DNA of 64,000 nt from Nannochloropsis salina CCMP1776 (GCA_004565275.1 SDOX01000007.1:746277-810276); one strand, 5' to 3'. Shown: positions 10,800-23,966, counted from the stretch's first letter. Notes: a model not told the origin generated them from the sequence alone. Translations and numbers: made by a program.

Positions 10800-12403
10800 T
10801 TATTTTGCTTTATCTGGCCGCCCGTCCTGTCTGTTTCGTCGCTGCTGTTTCAACAAAGCCTTGGTCTGAAGCGCGGCAATCTGAAGACGAATTTTTTCCT
10901 CCACCGACGGCGTGGTTGACGGGGCGGGCAACGGAGGCCCAAGGGAGGGGCAAGGAAGACGCGCGGAAGGTTCTGGCCTTCTCGACGACGAGGACGCGGT
11001 GGCCGCTGCTTTCCTCCCTGCTGCTTTATGACCAGGCCCTGCACGCACTCCGGATGGACATGACGGTGGTAGAGAGGCCTGCTGGCTCTCGGGCAGCCAC
11101 GCCGGCGCGTCCTCCCCTCTCTCCACCCTCGTCAAAGGCGCCGCACCTCGCACAGGTTGCGGCACGATCGTCGGCATGGCCTGAGCAGACAGGTTTGGGT
11201 GGAATGCCGGGGTCTGGGATCCTCCCGGTCCCACCTCGGGGGCAATGTCCACGGGAGGGGCGTGCGCGGCTTGGCCCGATGCCTTGGGACTGGTGATGTG
11301 GCGGCTGCTTTGTTCACGTTTTGACAGGACCCGCCGAGGGGCTACGGCCAACGTGCTGGGAGGAGCCACGGCGACGCCTTTGCCCGGGGTTGGCCGGGTG
11401 TCGGAGCCTCCAATCTCCCTCGGCCCCACCTTGCCGCCCCCCTTCTCCTCGGCTTTCCTCCCCTTTCCCTCCCCCCCCTCCTTGACTTCCACGTCTTCGC
11501 CCTCCAACTCCTCCTCCCTCCCCTCATAGATGGCCATTTCCCGGTGGTACCGGCGTCGGTCCACCTCCGCCATCTGCTCGTATCGTTTCCGTTCCTCCTC
11601 CCCCAACTTCCTCCATTCTTTCCCCACATACTTCCCCAACCCTTCGAAAGACTTCTTCACCGCCGGCCCCTTGGCCGTCAAGGCCTCCTTCAAATCCCGG
11701 AAGAAGAGGTTGTAGGCACTCAGGGGCCGCTTGGGTGCACTCGGATCCTTCTTGCGGGCGCCGCGTCGGAGCTGGTGGGCCATGTGCAGGTAATTAGGGT
11801 CCGACCGACTCTCCTCGTTCTCGATGCCCACGTCCACGAGCATCTGTCGGTCGATCCCGAGAGCGCGAAGGCGCGCGGGGTCCAGGAGGAAGGAGGTGGA
11901 GGGGGAAGGGGCGGAGGGCGGGGGAGGGGGAAGGAAGGGGGGTGGGGGGTGGCCAGGTGTGGAGGAGGCGGCCGTGGTGGTGGAGGAGGAGGAGTGGGAG
12001 GAGGACGAGGAGGAGCACGGGAGGGGGGCGGGGCGGTGAAGGCTTGCCGCGTGGAAGTTTTCCTTTCTCGCCCACGGTGGCTTGGCTTGCCTGGCCTCGT
12101 TTCCGTTTGAGGACTTCTTTCTCCTCCCTCTCCTGAGGGTCCGGGCCCCGGGATCCGGGAACGGAGGCCGGGAGGGACGAGGAGGGAGTGCGGGAGACGT
12201 TGATGAGGCCCATGCAGGAAGGAATGGGGGGTGGGAGCCAGGCGGGGAGGGGCGGGTTTTGTTGGGATTCTGTGGGCGGGGTGACGAGGGAGGGGGAGGA
12301 AGGAGGTGAGGATTGGCTCGTACTGGGTGGGGCGACCGCCCACGACAAAGCAGCACTTCTTACCAGACACGATCCCGCCTTTCGTGGGAGCATCGCTCGT
12401 CAT
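10800..12403 (-). CDS. HMG-box DNA-binding protein
   Basis: Single HMG-box protein, expected in the nucleus as a chromatin architectural factor. The box lies at about 11757-11525: KKDPSAPKRPLSAYNLFFRD is the canonical entry, followed by GKYVGKEWRKLGEEERKRYE and AEVDRRRYHREM. A short conserved-looking segment (LRALGIDRQMLVDVGIENEE) precedes it. Downstream is a Gly/Glu-rich linker and a Pro/Ser-rich tail ending RQDGRPDKAK. The C-terminal frame is continuous to the stop at 10800. The start is unresolved: the box frame has no ATG in its first part (it opens with GTG at 12356), while the nearest good ATG is at 12403 in another frame, so an intron or a sequence error lies between about 12000 and 12400, where all three frames are open. 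Outside the box the protein is low complexity. Confidence 0.8.
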
Positions 12404-14225
12404 TTTCTTCCGTCACCTCCGAATCACCACCGCTGGCACGATCTCCTTCCTTCCCAGCCCAGGGGCGGCAACTGTGATACAACGTAGGACCTGCCCTCTC
12501 CGACTTCTCAACTGTCCATCGGCCCCAATGTGTGAGCTACTTCTTTAAATCCCGCAGCTGCGATCACAGGCAACGCTAAACCCCCTTCTTCCCTGGCTCG
12601 GTGATACTGTCCGAGGCTGGTCACTTCTGGCGAGGGAGGCCTGCTCACGGGGGGGAAAGAAAAGAAAGGGGACAATCAGGCCCAACCGCTGGTTCGACGA
12701 GACGGGTGGAGACAGAAATCTGAAACGTGCACTAGGATTTTAAAAGTGTTGCACAGCGAGTGAACCCAAACAATAATGGGTGGACTGTAAAAAAAGGAGT
12801 GAACCGAAGGGTCCTCCACGCCGAACATCACGGTATACGGCTCACAGGAAGTCCGGTCAAATTCTCACGGCAGGCACAGAGAAACCGAGATTCATCTCGA
12901 AATTCATAAAAATACATGCACAACCATACTCTCAACCCTTAGAAAGCGTCCATGTACTGCTGGATACGATAACAAACAGGAAGGGGCAGGACGAGAGAAA
13001 GGAAGGCGCGGAGGCCGCTTAGCTATACAGGAGTTTCCGTGCTGGTCCAATGTTATGATGAATGACCGAGCGTGCTACGAACAGTCCGTCCTTAATTTTG
13101 GCGTGCTAGCAAATACAATGAATTGCAGAGCTCGTCTGGCAAGGAACCTTCACAGTGTCCTCGATGAAATGGTTGGGGCAGCCACTTCGCTTGACTTCAC
13201 ACGGCGGGTTTCAAATTTTTGGACACTCAGCGTCTCAAAGCAGATTTAAGGGAACCGGTTCAAAGAATTGGGGTCAGTAATATCACTTTTTAAGCTCCAT
13301 GGCTCGCCATGGGTCACCAATCAGGAATGCTCCACCGCAAATGCTGTAACAATTCCTCTGAAGGAGAGCTCAGAAGGGGGAGATCGACGTGAAAGGAGAG
13401 AGACCGATCCGATCCGTTCGTCACGGCCCATATGACGGCAGAAAGAAAGCCATGGTGAATTTTCAGGCAATCTTTTCGTTCGTGAGCGCTTCCTTTTCCT
13501 TTCATTTTTTAGGTGATCGCTCTCCTTGTTCAATTTTCTCCCTGCCATCAAAAATTTTGGAGGAGGGAGAGAACCATGTGCTCCTCCTGTACCCGACCTT
13601 TGCCCTCGCCCCCATGACCTCCCCCCCCCTTCCTTCTCCTCAATCCAACCTCGGATTGTCATTTCGTCGTTTCTCCTACATCTACATTCATTCTTCTCAA
13701 CTAAGTACATCTTTCTTTGGTACTCACGCATGAAAGCCTCTTAGTAGCCCGGGCATAGAGGCCTGTGTGTCCCTGGCTGATCCGCGTGCATGTTCAGGGC
13801 ATGTGGGGAGGGGAGACTTTCCCGCGACTCCTTCTCTCCCACCCTTCTGATACACACATGTACAAATCTCCTTAAGCCTAACCGGTCAGTCAGGCAATGA
13901 AGCGCCTGATCCCTCTTCTGGGGAAATCTATTTTGGCTTCTGAGCCGGGCATGGAGGAAAGCACACCTTCCTGCACTTTCCCTCGATAAGATGGGCAGAC
14001 GACAGAATCCAGGAGGCCTCAAAGAAAATAATTTGGAACGGCATGGGACCGACTTGTTCACATATTCCTCTGAATCGTGCCTTATGGAGATGCGAGAAAC
14101 GCGCTTGACTTAATTTCATGATGGACGTTCAACATTTTCTTCACCTCTCTGACGATGCCACTTCACGGCTGACGGGGCCAGACCCTTGCCGACCCTTTCT
14201 CTCTCCATGCCTCTCCGCCTTTTTT
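12404..14225. other. Intergenic region, no gene recognised
   Basis: Lies between the HMG-box gene start and the 3' end of the UBL-PUB gene, both on the minus strand. Several short open frames occur on both strands, none with recognisable content. A small palindrome surrounds 13299-13312. Confidence 0.45.
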
Positions 14226-16386
14226 TCACGTCTCTCTCAGCGACCTTTCAATCGCCTGCTGCACCAATTCGTCCTCCGTCAGCTCGGCCTCCGCTTGCGG
14301 AGGAGAAAACCCCCTTCCACTGGTCCCTCCCCCTCCCCCTCCCCCTCCCCCTCCCCCCATCTGATTCAGCAAGGCCGAGAAGTCAAGCCCACCTGCCCCA
14401 GGGGTTATACCCCCGGTGGTGGAGGAAGCCTGTGCTGTTGAAGGAGCGGGTCTGGGACCTTGGGGCTGTCCAGCAGTTCCTCCCGGTAGTCCCACGTGGG
14501 GATGGGGTTGTTGGCCTTGAGAGTGCATGGTCTTAGGGAGGGAAGGGGAGTGAAAAAAATGAAAGGAAAGGGTGAGAAAAACAGGCGGGAGCTAACGGGG
14601 GGGGTTGGTCGGAGGGGCAGGTTGAGAGGGAGGGCGGGAGGGAGGGCGGGAGGGAGGGCGGGAAGAAGGGGGGTGGGAGGCAGCGACATGCGGGCCACGC
14701 AAGCCCCTATCGCTTTCCTAGACCTTCTGCCCCCATCCTCCCATCCAATCGCTCATCCTGTATCTGGCACTTTCTCTTTAGCCATGCACGCTCATGCGTA
14801 CAGCATGTGTGTATGAAAAAAATCATCTATGCCCTGATTCCAGAGACCGAAACTTCCCCGCCGCCATTTTCGCCCCCTCAACTCCTCATCACCCGCAGCC
14901 CTCCCTCCATCCCTTCCTTCCCCCCGCGCCCCCCCCCCCACTCCACTTCCCTCACCTCGTACTGCTGTGCTAGCTGATTCACAAGCGCCGGGTTATTCAG
15001 GAGAGCTTCGACGTCCCTTGTCTGCCCGGGACCGTTGCTGGCACCGAACATGCGGAGGGCTTGGGCGCGTAAGGCCTGAGGGAACAGAATCAGCAGGAGC
15101 GCAGGCCGGGTACACAAGCAAGAGGAGAGGGAATTAGGGAAACGTCTTTTGAAGGAGGCATTCTTGAAGGAGGTAGGAAGCCCACTGCGCGTGGCGCTGA
15201 TATTCTCCCTCCCTCTCTCCCTCCCTCTCTCCCTACTCACCGGGTTGCTCTGCATCATTCCCATCAATGTGGCCAGCATCGTAGGGTCCATCCCTGCGCC
15301 CCTCCCTCCCCCATCCCCTCCCCCCAGCCCTCCCCCCAAACCCGCCATCGCCGGCTGTCGTCCAGACGCTCCAGGTCCCGGGGGAGGAAGGGAGGGAGGC
15401 AGGGCGGCAATCGCCGCGTCGATTTCCCCTTTGGCAGTACACAAGACACCCCATCCTTGCTCCGAGGGTTGCAGGTGCCATGCCTGCGCAGACTCCTGGA
15501 ATCCCGCCGCCCGCAGGATGGCCCCAGTGCCTGAGGCTGAGGAGAAATTGAGGGGAGGAGGGTCATGGGTGAGATGGGCCGGCCTGGAATAAAAGGGAGC
15601 GAAGGCGGATACGTGGTAGGAAGGGAGGAAGGGACGGAGAAAAAAGGTTGGGGACGGGATTCAGAAAGCGTGGGGCACGCACCCGAGCCCACCCTTCGAA
15701 GGAATGCTGGATTTGACTTTTTAAATTGCCGGAATTTCTCTTCCATGGGGTTGGCGATGATATTCCCGAGCATTGTGGACAAGGTCTGAAGGGCGAGCGT
15801 CCCCACCTCGGTGGAATTGGAGCTACGGACACCGGCAATAGCGGCACGGAGGATGACGACGGCCGGGGAAGCGGTGGAGGAGGGCGAAGGTGTCACAGGG
15901 GAAGGTAAACTTGTGGGGTTGCTCGAGGTTGGGTTGTTGGAAGGTAAGGAAGAGGGGGCAGGGCATGCAATGGAGGGGGAGGCGCTGCTGCCGCTGTTGC
16001 TCACGCTGGGAGATAGCACCGAAAGTAGGACGCAGGAGCCTTCGGTCAGCTTGTGCTCGGCAAGCGTTTTGCGGTCGTCCTTGAGCATGCACCCCTGAAA
16101 AACCAGGCGTTGGGATTCGCAAGGAACTTCCAAGGCACTCGCCGCGATTTGTGCCTATGTCAATTCCGGGGAGGATGTATGGTGTGGAGCAGGCTCCGAT
16201 CAATTCGATCAAGAGTACAGAGTCCCTGTGCCTATCTCGCATCGAGCTCTCGATCACGCAACGTACCTTCAGCTCTCCAATTGTCGTATTAGGAACCACT
16301 TTCAAGGAGACGCTGTTTTCTCCTCCCCCCTTGAGCGTCTTCACCTTGATGACTATCTTTCCATCGTCTCCGTCAGCCTTATCCAT
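14226..16386 (-). CDS. UBL-PUB-STI1-like-UIM ubiquitin-pathway protein
   Basis: Probable cytosolic ubiquitin/p97 adaptor. Exons 16386-16267, 16154-15683, 15530-15241, 15075-14956 and 14531-14226 join in phase to give 435 residues. Residues about 10-85 form a ubiquitin-like domain (KIVIKVKTLKGG, then SQRLVFQGCMLKDD and LTEGSCVLL). After a Ser/Pro linker, residues about 138-215 resemble a PUB/PUG domain as in peptide:N-glycanase (LALQTLSTMLGNIIANP, EEKFRQFKKSNPAFLRRV, AILRAAGF), which in known proteins binds p97/Cdc48. Next come STI1-like Met/Asn-Pro repeats (ATLMGMMQSNPALRAQALRM, EALLNNPALVNQLAQQYE). The segment LDFSALLNQMG also occurs in the ubiquilin at 26.8 kb. The end carries a ubiquitin-interacting motif, EDELVQQAIERSLRE. 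The PUB call spans an exon junction (donor at 15682) and fits only that phase. Confidence 0.85.
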
Positions 16387-16916
16387 GGCTTGCTCTGTCC
16401 TGAAGGTCTTCTAACTGCACGCTGATTGGAGAAGGGAGGGAGGAGGGGGAGGCTGCCTGTGACTGCACTCGCAATCCTGATTCCTGCCAAAGACCTAATT
16501 GAATGGTACCAAGCACCAGTCTGGGCACTTTACGTTCAACAAGTCTCCATTCGTGGACGGCTTCAGCCCAGTGCACTTCTCGGGCACGTTTGTTTCCTCT
16601 TAAATATGTATTGGGTAGGTCATCGCCCACCTTTCCCGGGCTCGCTGAGCGAGGATGCAATCAATGTGATAAAGCAAGCGATTCGGTCCATTTAGGCGTC
16701 TATTCCTCCCCGAGATCCTAACTAGGACCTTTGTGCATCATGAAAATTTCATGCTACGTGTGCAGGTCGCATGGTGCACCCTCGTTCACGCCCTTCACCT
16801 TTAATGTTTTGACTCCTTGTTATTGTTCCGGGTCGGGCCGCTCCTCTCGTCGTTGGAGGGGTCCTGCCCTTCCTCCCACAAATTAATCTTATGGCTCGAT
16901 TCGTTGCACGTTTCTC
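16387..16916. promoter_or_regulatory. Divergent promoter region
   Basis: About 530 bp separate the start codons of the UBL-PUB gene (-) and the golgin (+), so both promoters must lie here or in 5' introns. Just before the golgin start, TTCTCATGCAG at 16911-16921 looks like a splice acceptor, suggesting a 5' UTR intron. No specific element recognised. Confidence 0.45.
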
Positions 16917-19900
16917 ATGCAGGTGCCCATGGATTTCCTGTCCAAGGCCAAGGAAGCAGCGGAAAAGCTGAAAAAAGCCTCCTCTACGGCTTTTGACCTC
17001 GACGGATTACAACGCTCGCAGTCCTGCTCCCACGACTCGCCGCAGACATCCTCCCCGCCTCGCCCACCGGAAGTCGCGTGCAAATACGAAGGGTGTACGC
17101 GCGGAGAACTCCTGGCGCTCTGTCAGGGTCAAGTCACCAAGCTCCGAGTATTGGAAGAAGAGTTGGTTTATCTTCGCCGCAGCACAGGCAAGGACGGAGG
17201 CGGAGGGTTCGACGGCGCAAAAGTCGACCATGATGCGGATTTACCATCCCCACCGACAAGGAACGCACCGTCCTCCTCCCTGGCCGAGCGATACGCAGCG
17301 CTGGAGGAACAATACAGGACGTTGGAGTCCCGGTTCAACGAAGTGTCACTCACGTCCCCCCGAGGGGACCGCCCTCAAAGGGCCGAGGGTGCCATTTCCC
17401 ACGGCGGCGACGAGGCGCTCAAGGCTGCTCAAGAGGAGAAGGAGAAGCTGATGGCGAAGATGAAGGAGCTGTTGGGTCGCTACCGAGGCTTGCAAAAGGC
17501 GGCCGGGGAGGTGAAGGCACAGAACGAGGAAAGGGCAGAGCGGGTAGCAGCGTTAGAAGTAGCCTTGGCGCGGGCCATGGAGGGGAAGGAGGGAGGAAAG
17601 GAGGAAGGGAAGGACGAGGAGGTGCTACGACTGAGGGCGGAAAACGCCAAGCTGATCGAGAAGATGAAGGAGGTCTTGGTCCGGTACAGATCCATGCAAC
17701 AGCTCATGAGGGAAGAGCACCGCCATCAGGAGCACGCATCGCCCGAGCTGCCCTCGGCCCCCCCTGACTTTCCCGCCTCGACTTCTCCCTCCCCGGGCAT
17801 CCCTGCGGCTTCGTCCCCGACCGCATGCCCCCAGGGGGACCCGGGAGGGGCGGAGCCGACGGGCACCGGCCAGACGAGTCGCGCCACCCTGCTTGCAGAT
17901 CGAGAGACCTGGCGGGCGCAGCGAACAGAGCTCGAGGAAACGCAGAAGGAACTGGTTCAGGCCTTGGAAAAGAAGAACGAGGTGGTGGTCGGCTTGGAAG
18001 GAGAGCTCCGGCGTGGGCAGGAACGGGTGGGGAGGATGGAAAAAGAGCAGGAGGAAAGGGAGGAAGCGATGGTGCTTATGAATGCCCAACTGGCCGGGTT
18101 ACGCGCGGCCGTGGTGGAGGGGGACCAGGCCCGGGAGGAGGAAAGGGAGGGATCGACGGAGGTCCAGGAGAGATTGAGAGGGGAATTGGAGGCCTTGAGA
18201 GAGACGCTGGCCTGTGAACGGAAGGCAGCGGAGGATGCGGCGGTCACGGCCCAGAAAAGGGCCGACGACCAGGACGCCGAGTGCGAGGGGCAGCGCCAGG
18301 CGTGGGTAGAGGAACGTGCGTCAATGCAAGCGTCCTTGGCCAGGGCGGAGGCGGCAGGGAGGGAGAAGGAGGAGGCAATGCGGAAGGCCGCGCTCCTCGT
18401 GGAGGAGGTGAAACGCACGTCGGAAATGCGGGTTCAGGCGGTGGAAGAAGCGAAGGCAAACGCAGCCTCCCTGGCGGAGGCGACGGTGGAGGCATGGACG
18501 GAGAAACATGCCGTGCAAGAGAGGAGAATGCGGGAGTGGGAGGAGCAAGTGGGTCAATTGGAGACGAGCTTGCAGGCCTTGGAAAAGGGGAAGTCCGGGG
18601 CGGTGGCGAGGTTAGAGGAGGAAGTGGAAACATTGCGGGCAGACGTGCGGGCCCGAACCGCCGCGGAGGCGAGCCAGAAAGCCAGCGAGGCGGCGAAGAC
18701 ACAGGCGCAAGCAGCACAGGCGCTGGCATGGGCCAAGGAGAGGGAGGAGCTGCGGGAGAAGTGCGCGGCTTACGAGGAAGCGATACAGGCCTGGGAGGTC
18801 TCGAAGGAGGAGTGGACAACGAGATTGACGGCGAGCCTGCAGGAGAAGGAAGAGGAATGGGAGACACGGTGGAGGGAAATGGAGAGGGAGACGGAAGGTG
18901 CCCAAGGGGCGTTGCGAGGCTTGAAAAAGGAGGTGGCAAAGCAGGCAGAGGAGAAGGAGCAGGCAGTGCAGACCTTGAGGGAGGCCCAAGCGGCCATGGA
19001 CAGGATGGGGGCGGACGGTCAGGAGAAGGAAAAGGAGAACAAGCGGTTGCAAGAGGAGCTGCAGGCGTGGAAGGAGGAGGACGCCAAGGACAAGGCAACG
19101 AAGGAAGCGAAGCATGTGGACAGAGAACGCGCGGTGGAGGAGAGCTGGCGGGTCCGTCTCGCGAAGGAAAAGGAGGAGTTGACTCGGGTGGTGGAGGGGA
19201 AAGAAGCTGCCAGAACAGCGGCAGAACGGAGAATCGGGGAGCTGGAGAAGGAGCAGGGCCAGCTGAAGAAGGAGATGGAGGCGCTTCAAGCTGCCCAAGA
19301 GGAGGGAAAAATGGCCCGAGACAGGCTGAGGGAGGAAAACAAAGCGGCCGTGGCGGCTTGTGCTGCCAAGGAGGAGGCCGGCAAGGTACTTCAGGGACGT
19401 ATGGAAGCGATGGAGAAGGAGCAAGAGGAAAAACAGCGCGAGCACGAGGAGCGGCAGAGTGAGTGGGCGTCTCTGGAGAAGGCAGCGCAGGCTTCGGCAA
19501 CAATGAGCGAAGGTGCCATGCACGAGCTGCGGGCCGAGGTGGAGAAGTTGAAGCAGGCCTTAACCGAGGCTCAAAAGGGGGAAGACGCCGCGAGGGAGCA
19601 GGCGGCAGGGATGGAGAAGGAGAAGACCCGGGCGGTGGAGGAGGGAGAGCGGAGGCGGGTCAGGTGGGAGGAGGAGAGGGAGGAGCTGTCTCGGGAAGTG
19701 CAACGGGTCCAGGAGGCAGCGAGGGAGGAAGGGGCGCGGGTGGAGGCCGCCATGGCGGAGAAGGAAAGAGAGCTTTCGAAGCTTCTGGAAGCCACGCGGA
19801 CGCAGGAGGCGGAATGGAAGGTGTTGGTGGAGGAGAAGGAGGCAATGGCAGTGGCGAAGGCCGCGATGGAAGCGCGTCTGGAAGAATTGGAAAGCTGTCA

Positions 19901-22900
19901 GGCGAGGTGGACGGTGGCGGAAGAAAAATGGCGCCAAGAGAAAGGGGCGATGGATTCGGAGAGGGAGGCCCTGGCCAGGGAACGGGAGGAGATGAGGGAG
20001 AGGGAGGAGGCGAGAGGAAGCGAGATGAAGACGGAGAGGGAGGCTTTGGCATCGTTACGAGAGGAAGTCACACACGAGAGAGAATACCTACGGAGGATGT
20101 CCGTGGAGATGCAGGAGAAAGAAAAGGCGATGGCCGAGGCAAGCGCAGCGATGGAAGCCAGGGCGGAGGAGGTGCGGAAAGAGCAGGCGGGGTGGGACAA
20201 GGCAAGGGAGGAGCTGAATGGCCTGGAGGGGCAGAGAGCAGCGGTGGAGAAGGAGAAGGAGGCAGTGGCGCGGGCCCAAGAGGAGATGGATCGCCAACAA
20301 GAGACCCTGGGCCGGTTGCAAAGGGAAAAGGAGGAATTCGAGACGAAACTGGTGGAAGTGGAGAGGGAGACGGAGGCTCGGGAAGCGGAGGGGGAAAAGG
20401 CGTCATTGGACGCAGCTGCTGCCGTTCCTGCCCTCGCCGACAGGGTTATGTTAGAACTACAAGGTCAAGTCTCGTCCCTGCGGGAACAAAGCGCCCTTCT
20501 TGCGGCCCAGGTGGAGACCCTTACCAAAGACAAAGCCGGCCTCCTTCAGGATCTAGAACAGGCCCACGCGGACATGGCGCGGGTCCACACGGCCCATACC
20601 GAGCAGGAGGCTTCCTCCCAGGCAACGAGGGCGGAGCTGATGAAGGCCCTGGCTCTCTTAGAAGAGCAACATCGCCTCCAAGGGGTAGAGAAGGACGCCT
20701 TGGAGCAACAGCTTGCTGCCACCCAACAGGCCGTCGCCGCGGCGGTGCTTGCCAAGGAGGAGGCTACCGCCTCCCTCGATTCCATTTCGGCGGCGGCAGC
20801 GGCGGCGGCGATGGGTCTGGCGGACATGCAAGCCCGGGTGGGACACCTGGAGAAGGAGAACGAATCGCTCCGGGAGGCCACCACAGTGAGGCGCGAGCGG
20901 AGAAAAGAGGCCGAGGTAGGGCAGGGAATGGAAGGACACATCGCCGCGGCGAGGCAACAAGGGAGGGAGGAAGGGAAGGAGGAAGGGCGGAGGGAGAAGG
21001 AAGGAGATGTGCAGAGAATGGAAAACGAGCGGAAGAAGTTGGAGGAGGAAGTGGCGACACTAAGGGGAAAAACTGACCGGAGAGAAGAGGAGAAGGGGAA
21101 GGAAGGGCAGAGAAAGGGGTTAGAGAGGCTAGAAGCGCAGCAGGAAGGAATGACCGACGCACTCAGACAGGCGCATGCCGCCCTGACGGAGGAGAAGGTA
21201 CGGGGGGAGAAAAGGCAAGAGAGGTGGAAAGCGGGAGGGGAGGCGAAGGAGGCGGATGTGGTGGGGGCGAGAGGGAAAGAGGAGAAGAAGGAGGAGGACA
21301 TGGGGGAGGAAGGGAGGGAGGGAGGGGCGGCGGAAGTGCGTGCTGCCTTGGACAGGAACGTCCATGAGCTCGACCATCTACGAGGACGAATGAAGGTCTT
21401 TGTGGAAAAATTCCGCGAACTCCAGGCACAAGTTCGGGGTCTCCAAGAGCAGCTCGTCACAGCAGAGCGGGAGAAAGAGGAGGTGAGGGAGGGTGGGAGC
21501 GAGGGAGAAAGGGGAGAAATGTTTTGCGCCACGACAACTCCCGTCTTGGGGTGGGAGAGGGATTGGAGGAGGGCGGACGGCTTTGGGTGTTTCTCCTTGG
21601 CAATTCACGATATTTCTCCCCACGCTACAGATGCAGCAACGCCTGGTGCGTGAGGGCGACGCGAAAGAGGCGGCGATGGGGAAGGTCACGATGCTGGAAA
21701 ACAGGGAAATGGAGGTGAGAAGGAGGAAAGTGGGGGGAAAGAGAGGGTGGCGTGGGCTGTGCGAGGGAAGTTTTCGGGAATTTTCGGCTAACTTCACCGA
21801 ATTGCCCGATGTTCCCCCGCACAGGGCAAGCGCGCCGGGGAAGACGTTATGCAGGCACAAGCAGATCGGATCGCACGCCTGGAAAGCGAGATGGTAGCCC
21901 TCCAATCCCAAGCGGCCGCGCACCTGGAGCGCGTGCGCACACTGGGTAAGGGAGGGCAGGAACAGACGGCAGGAGAGGGGGGGCATAAGGGAAGCTGTGC
22001 AGACGTTGAGCGTCGTAATCCATGCACTTGTGCCCCCTCGATCACTCGTCTTCTCCCTCCCTCCTTCCCTCCGATCGGCCTTGGCCTTTTTTCCCCTTCC
22101 CTCCGCGACGCAGAAACGGAAAAGAAGAAGCTGGACGGGGAGGAGGAAGCGAGGCGCAGGACCTTGAGCTCCCATCTTCAGGAAATGGAAGTGCTGCAGC
22201 GTGAGCTCGCCTGCCTCCACGCCCGCCAAAGCTTTGCCCCCCCTAAAAGCATCCTATCCTCCCTCCACATCGACATGCGGGTGCGCGGAGGGGGCAAAGT
22301 CTGGTGCTTGCTGCGGTACGCCCCAGAGGCGGAGGCAAAGGGAGAAGGAGAGGGAGGAGGGGAGGACGACCGCGTCGTACTGGAATGGCGGGCGGAGGAA
22401 GAGCTCTTGGCTTGGATGGAGGCCCACTCAGTGCTTCCCATGAGAGACTCGAGGCCTCCCCCTCCCTCCGCCGGCACCGCCTCCCCCTCCTTGCGCCTCC
22501 CGTCCCTCCTTCAAGACAGGCACTTGAAGGAGCTGGTCGACCTCCGTGCCGAGCACACGCACCTTCTGGAATGTGCCAGCGAAGAACAAGCGAAGCTTCT
22601 AGAAGGAGTGCAGCAGGAACTGGAAAGGCGCACGGAGGCCTTTGAATTGTACCGGGCACGAGCACACACGGCCCTGAAAAAAGGCGCGAACGAGCAGCGG
22701 GACCATGACGTTAAGGTGGAGAAAATGCGGGCCAGGATGATGGAAGTGGAAGAGAAAGTGGTGGAGATGGAACGGGAGCGGAAGAGGGACAAGCAGGCCT
22801 TGAAGGAGGTGGGGGAAGAAGCAATGGATCGGGCCCAGGCACTGAGAACGGCGATGGCTGAAGCGGAAGTACGCTTCCGGCGCGCCGAGGAGGGGTGGCG

Positions 22901-23966
22901 GGAGGAGAAAGAGGGGTGGGAGAGGCAGTGGGAGAGGGAAAACGAGGAGAGGGCGGCAGAGCGAAGCGCCTGGGAGGCGCGATGGAAAGGGAAGGAGGAG
23001 GCGGAAGAAGCGTGGAAGAAGGAGGTGGAGAAGGCACGCAAGGAGGGCAAAACGAAAGGGGACCTGGCCCGGAAACTTTTGGGGGAGAAAGAGGCAGAAA
23101 TCGAGGCGCTGCGCCGTGCTTTGCAGGCACGTGAGGCGGAGGAAGCCCCGCGCCGTCTCGGTCCACCATCGCCCACCCGTCCGAAGGAGGAGGTTAGCGC
23201 CCCCTCCCTCCGATCCCCCTCCCCATCCCTCCCTCCACCTCCCTCTCCCAGCCCCCGCCCTCCTTTGGACGGTTCCCTCGGCAGTGTGGACGCGGAGGAG
23301 GCCTTCATTCAGGCGGCACGCGTGCAATCCCGGCGGGACGAGGAAGTGAAGCGGCTCAAGCAACAGGTCCAGGGGCTCCAGGCCTGGATCCGAGAACGGG
23401 AGGAGGCGATGCGGGACATGGACGCACAAGGGCGGGCGGCAGCCCGGGAACGGGAGCTTTCGGAGCGCGGTGGGAAGGAGGCACAAGATCGATTGACGTA
23501 TTTAAAAAATGCGGTCTATCGCTACCTCCGGTCCCCGCCAGAGGCAGGAAGCGAACGCGCTGCCCTCGTGCCGGTGATATGCACCATTTTACGATTTTCT
23601 CAGAGTGAGACGCTGGAGGTTCAGCAGGCAGTGACGGCTGCCGGAGCAGGAAGTGCTTTGCCGGCTACCATCGGGGCCCTGTCGACTTTCTTGTGGGGAG
23701 GTGGTGGAGGAGGAGGAGGAGGAGGAGGAGGAGGAGGAGGGAGTAGTGTTTCCAGGCAGGCACATCCGCACCTGATAACACCACGGCGGCAAAGTACCAG
23801 CATGACGGAGGAAGCGCTATCCATTACGTCGTCCTCGTCTTCCTCGGTTTCCTCGGGCACTGGAGGGGCGGGAAGGGGGGGGGAAGAGGGGAAGGGAAGG
23901 AGCACTGAGGGGTTGCGAGAAGGAATGCGAGAGCGCAATGTGGAGGCCCCGGCAGAAAAAGAGTGA
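16917..23966 (+). CDS. GRIP-domain golgin, giant coiled-coil protein
   Basis: Golgi tethering protein. Exons 16917-21482, 21631-21714, 21825-21945 and 22114-23966 join in phase to about 2207 residues. The first exon alone is 4.57 kb and almost entirely heptad-rich Glu/Lys/Ala/Gln coiled coil. A second in-frame ATG at 16929 (MDFLSKAKEAAEKLKKAS) has the better context and may be the true start, since 16921 looks like a splice acceptor. The GRIP domain is at 23488-23630: LTYLKNAVYRYLRSP, then ERAALVPVICTILRFS, with the aromatic Tyr that in known GRIP domains contacts Arl1 at the trans-Golgi. Unusually, about 110 residues follow the GRIP domain, including a run of Gly encoded by GGA repeats and a Ser-rich stretch. 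A segment of about 40 residues near SILSSLHIDMRVRGGGKV interrupts the coiled coil. Confidence 0.9.

Noticed and set aside
18281-21076. Long Gly/Arg-rich frames inside the golgin on both strands
   Set aside because: Shadows of the GC-rich coiled-coil exon; composition follows from codon bias of the true frame.
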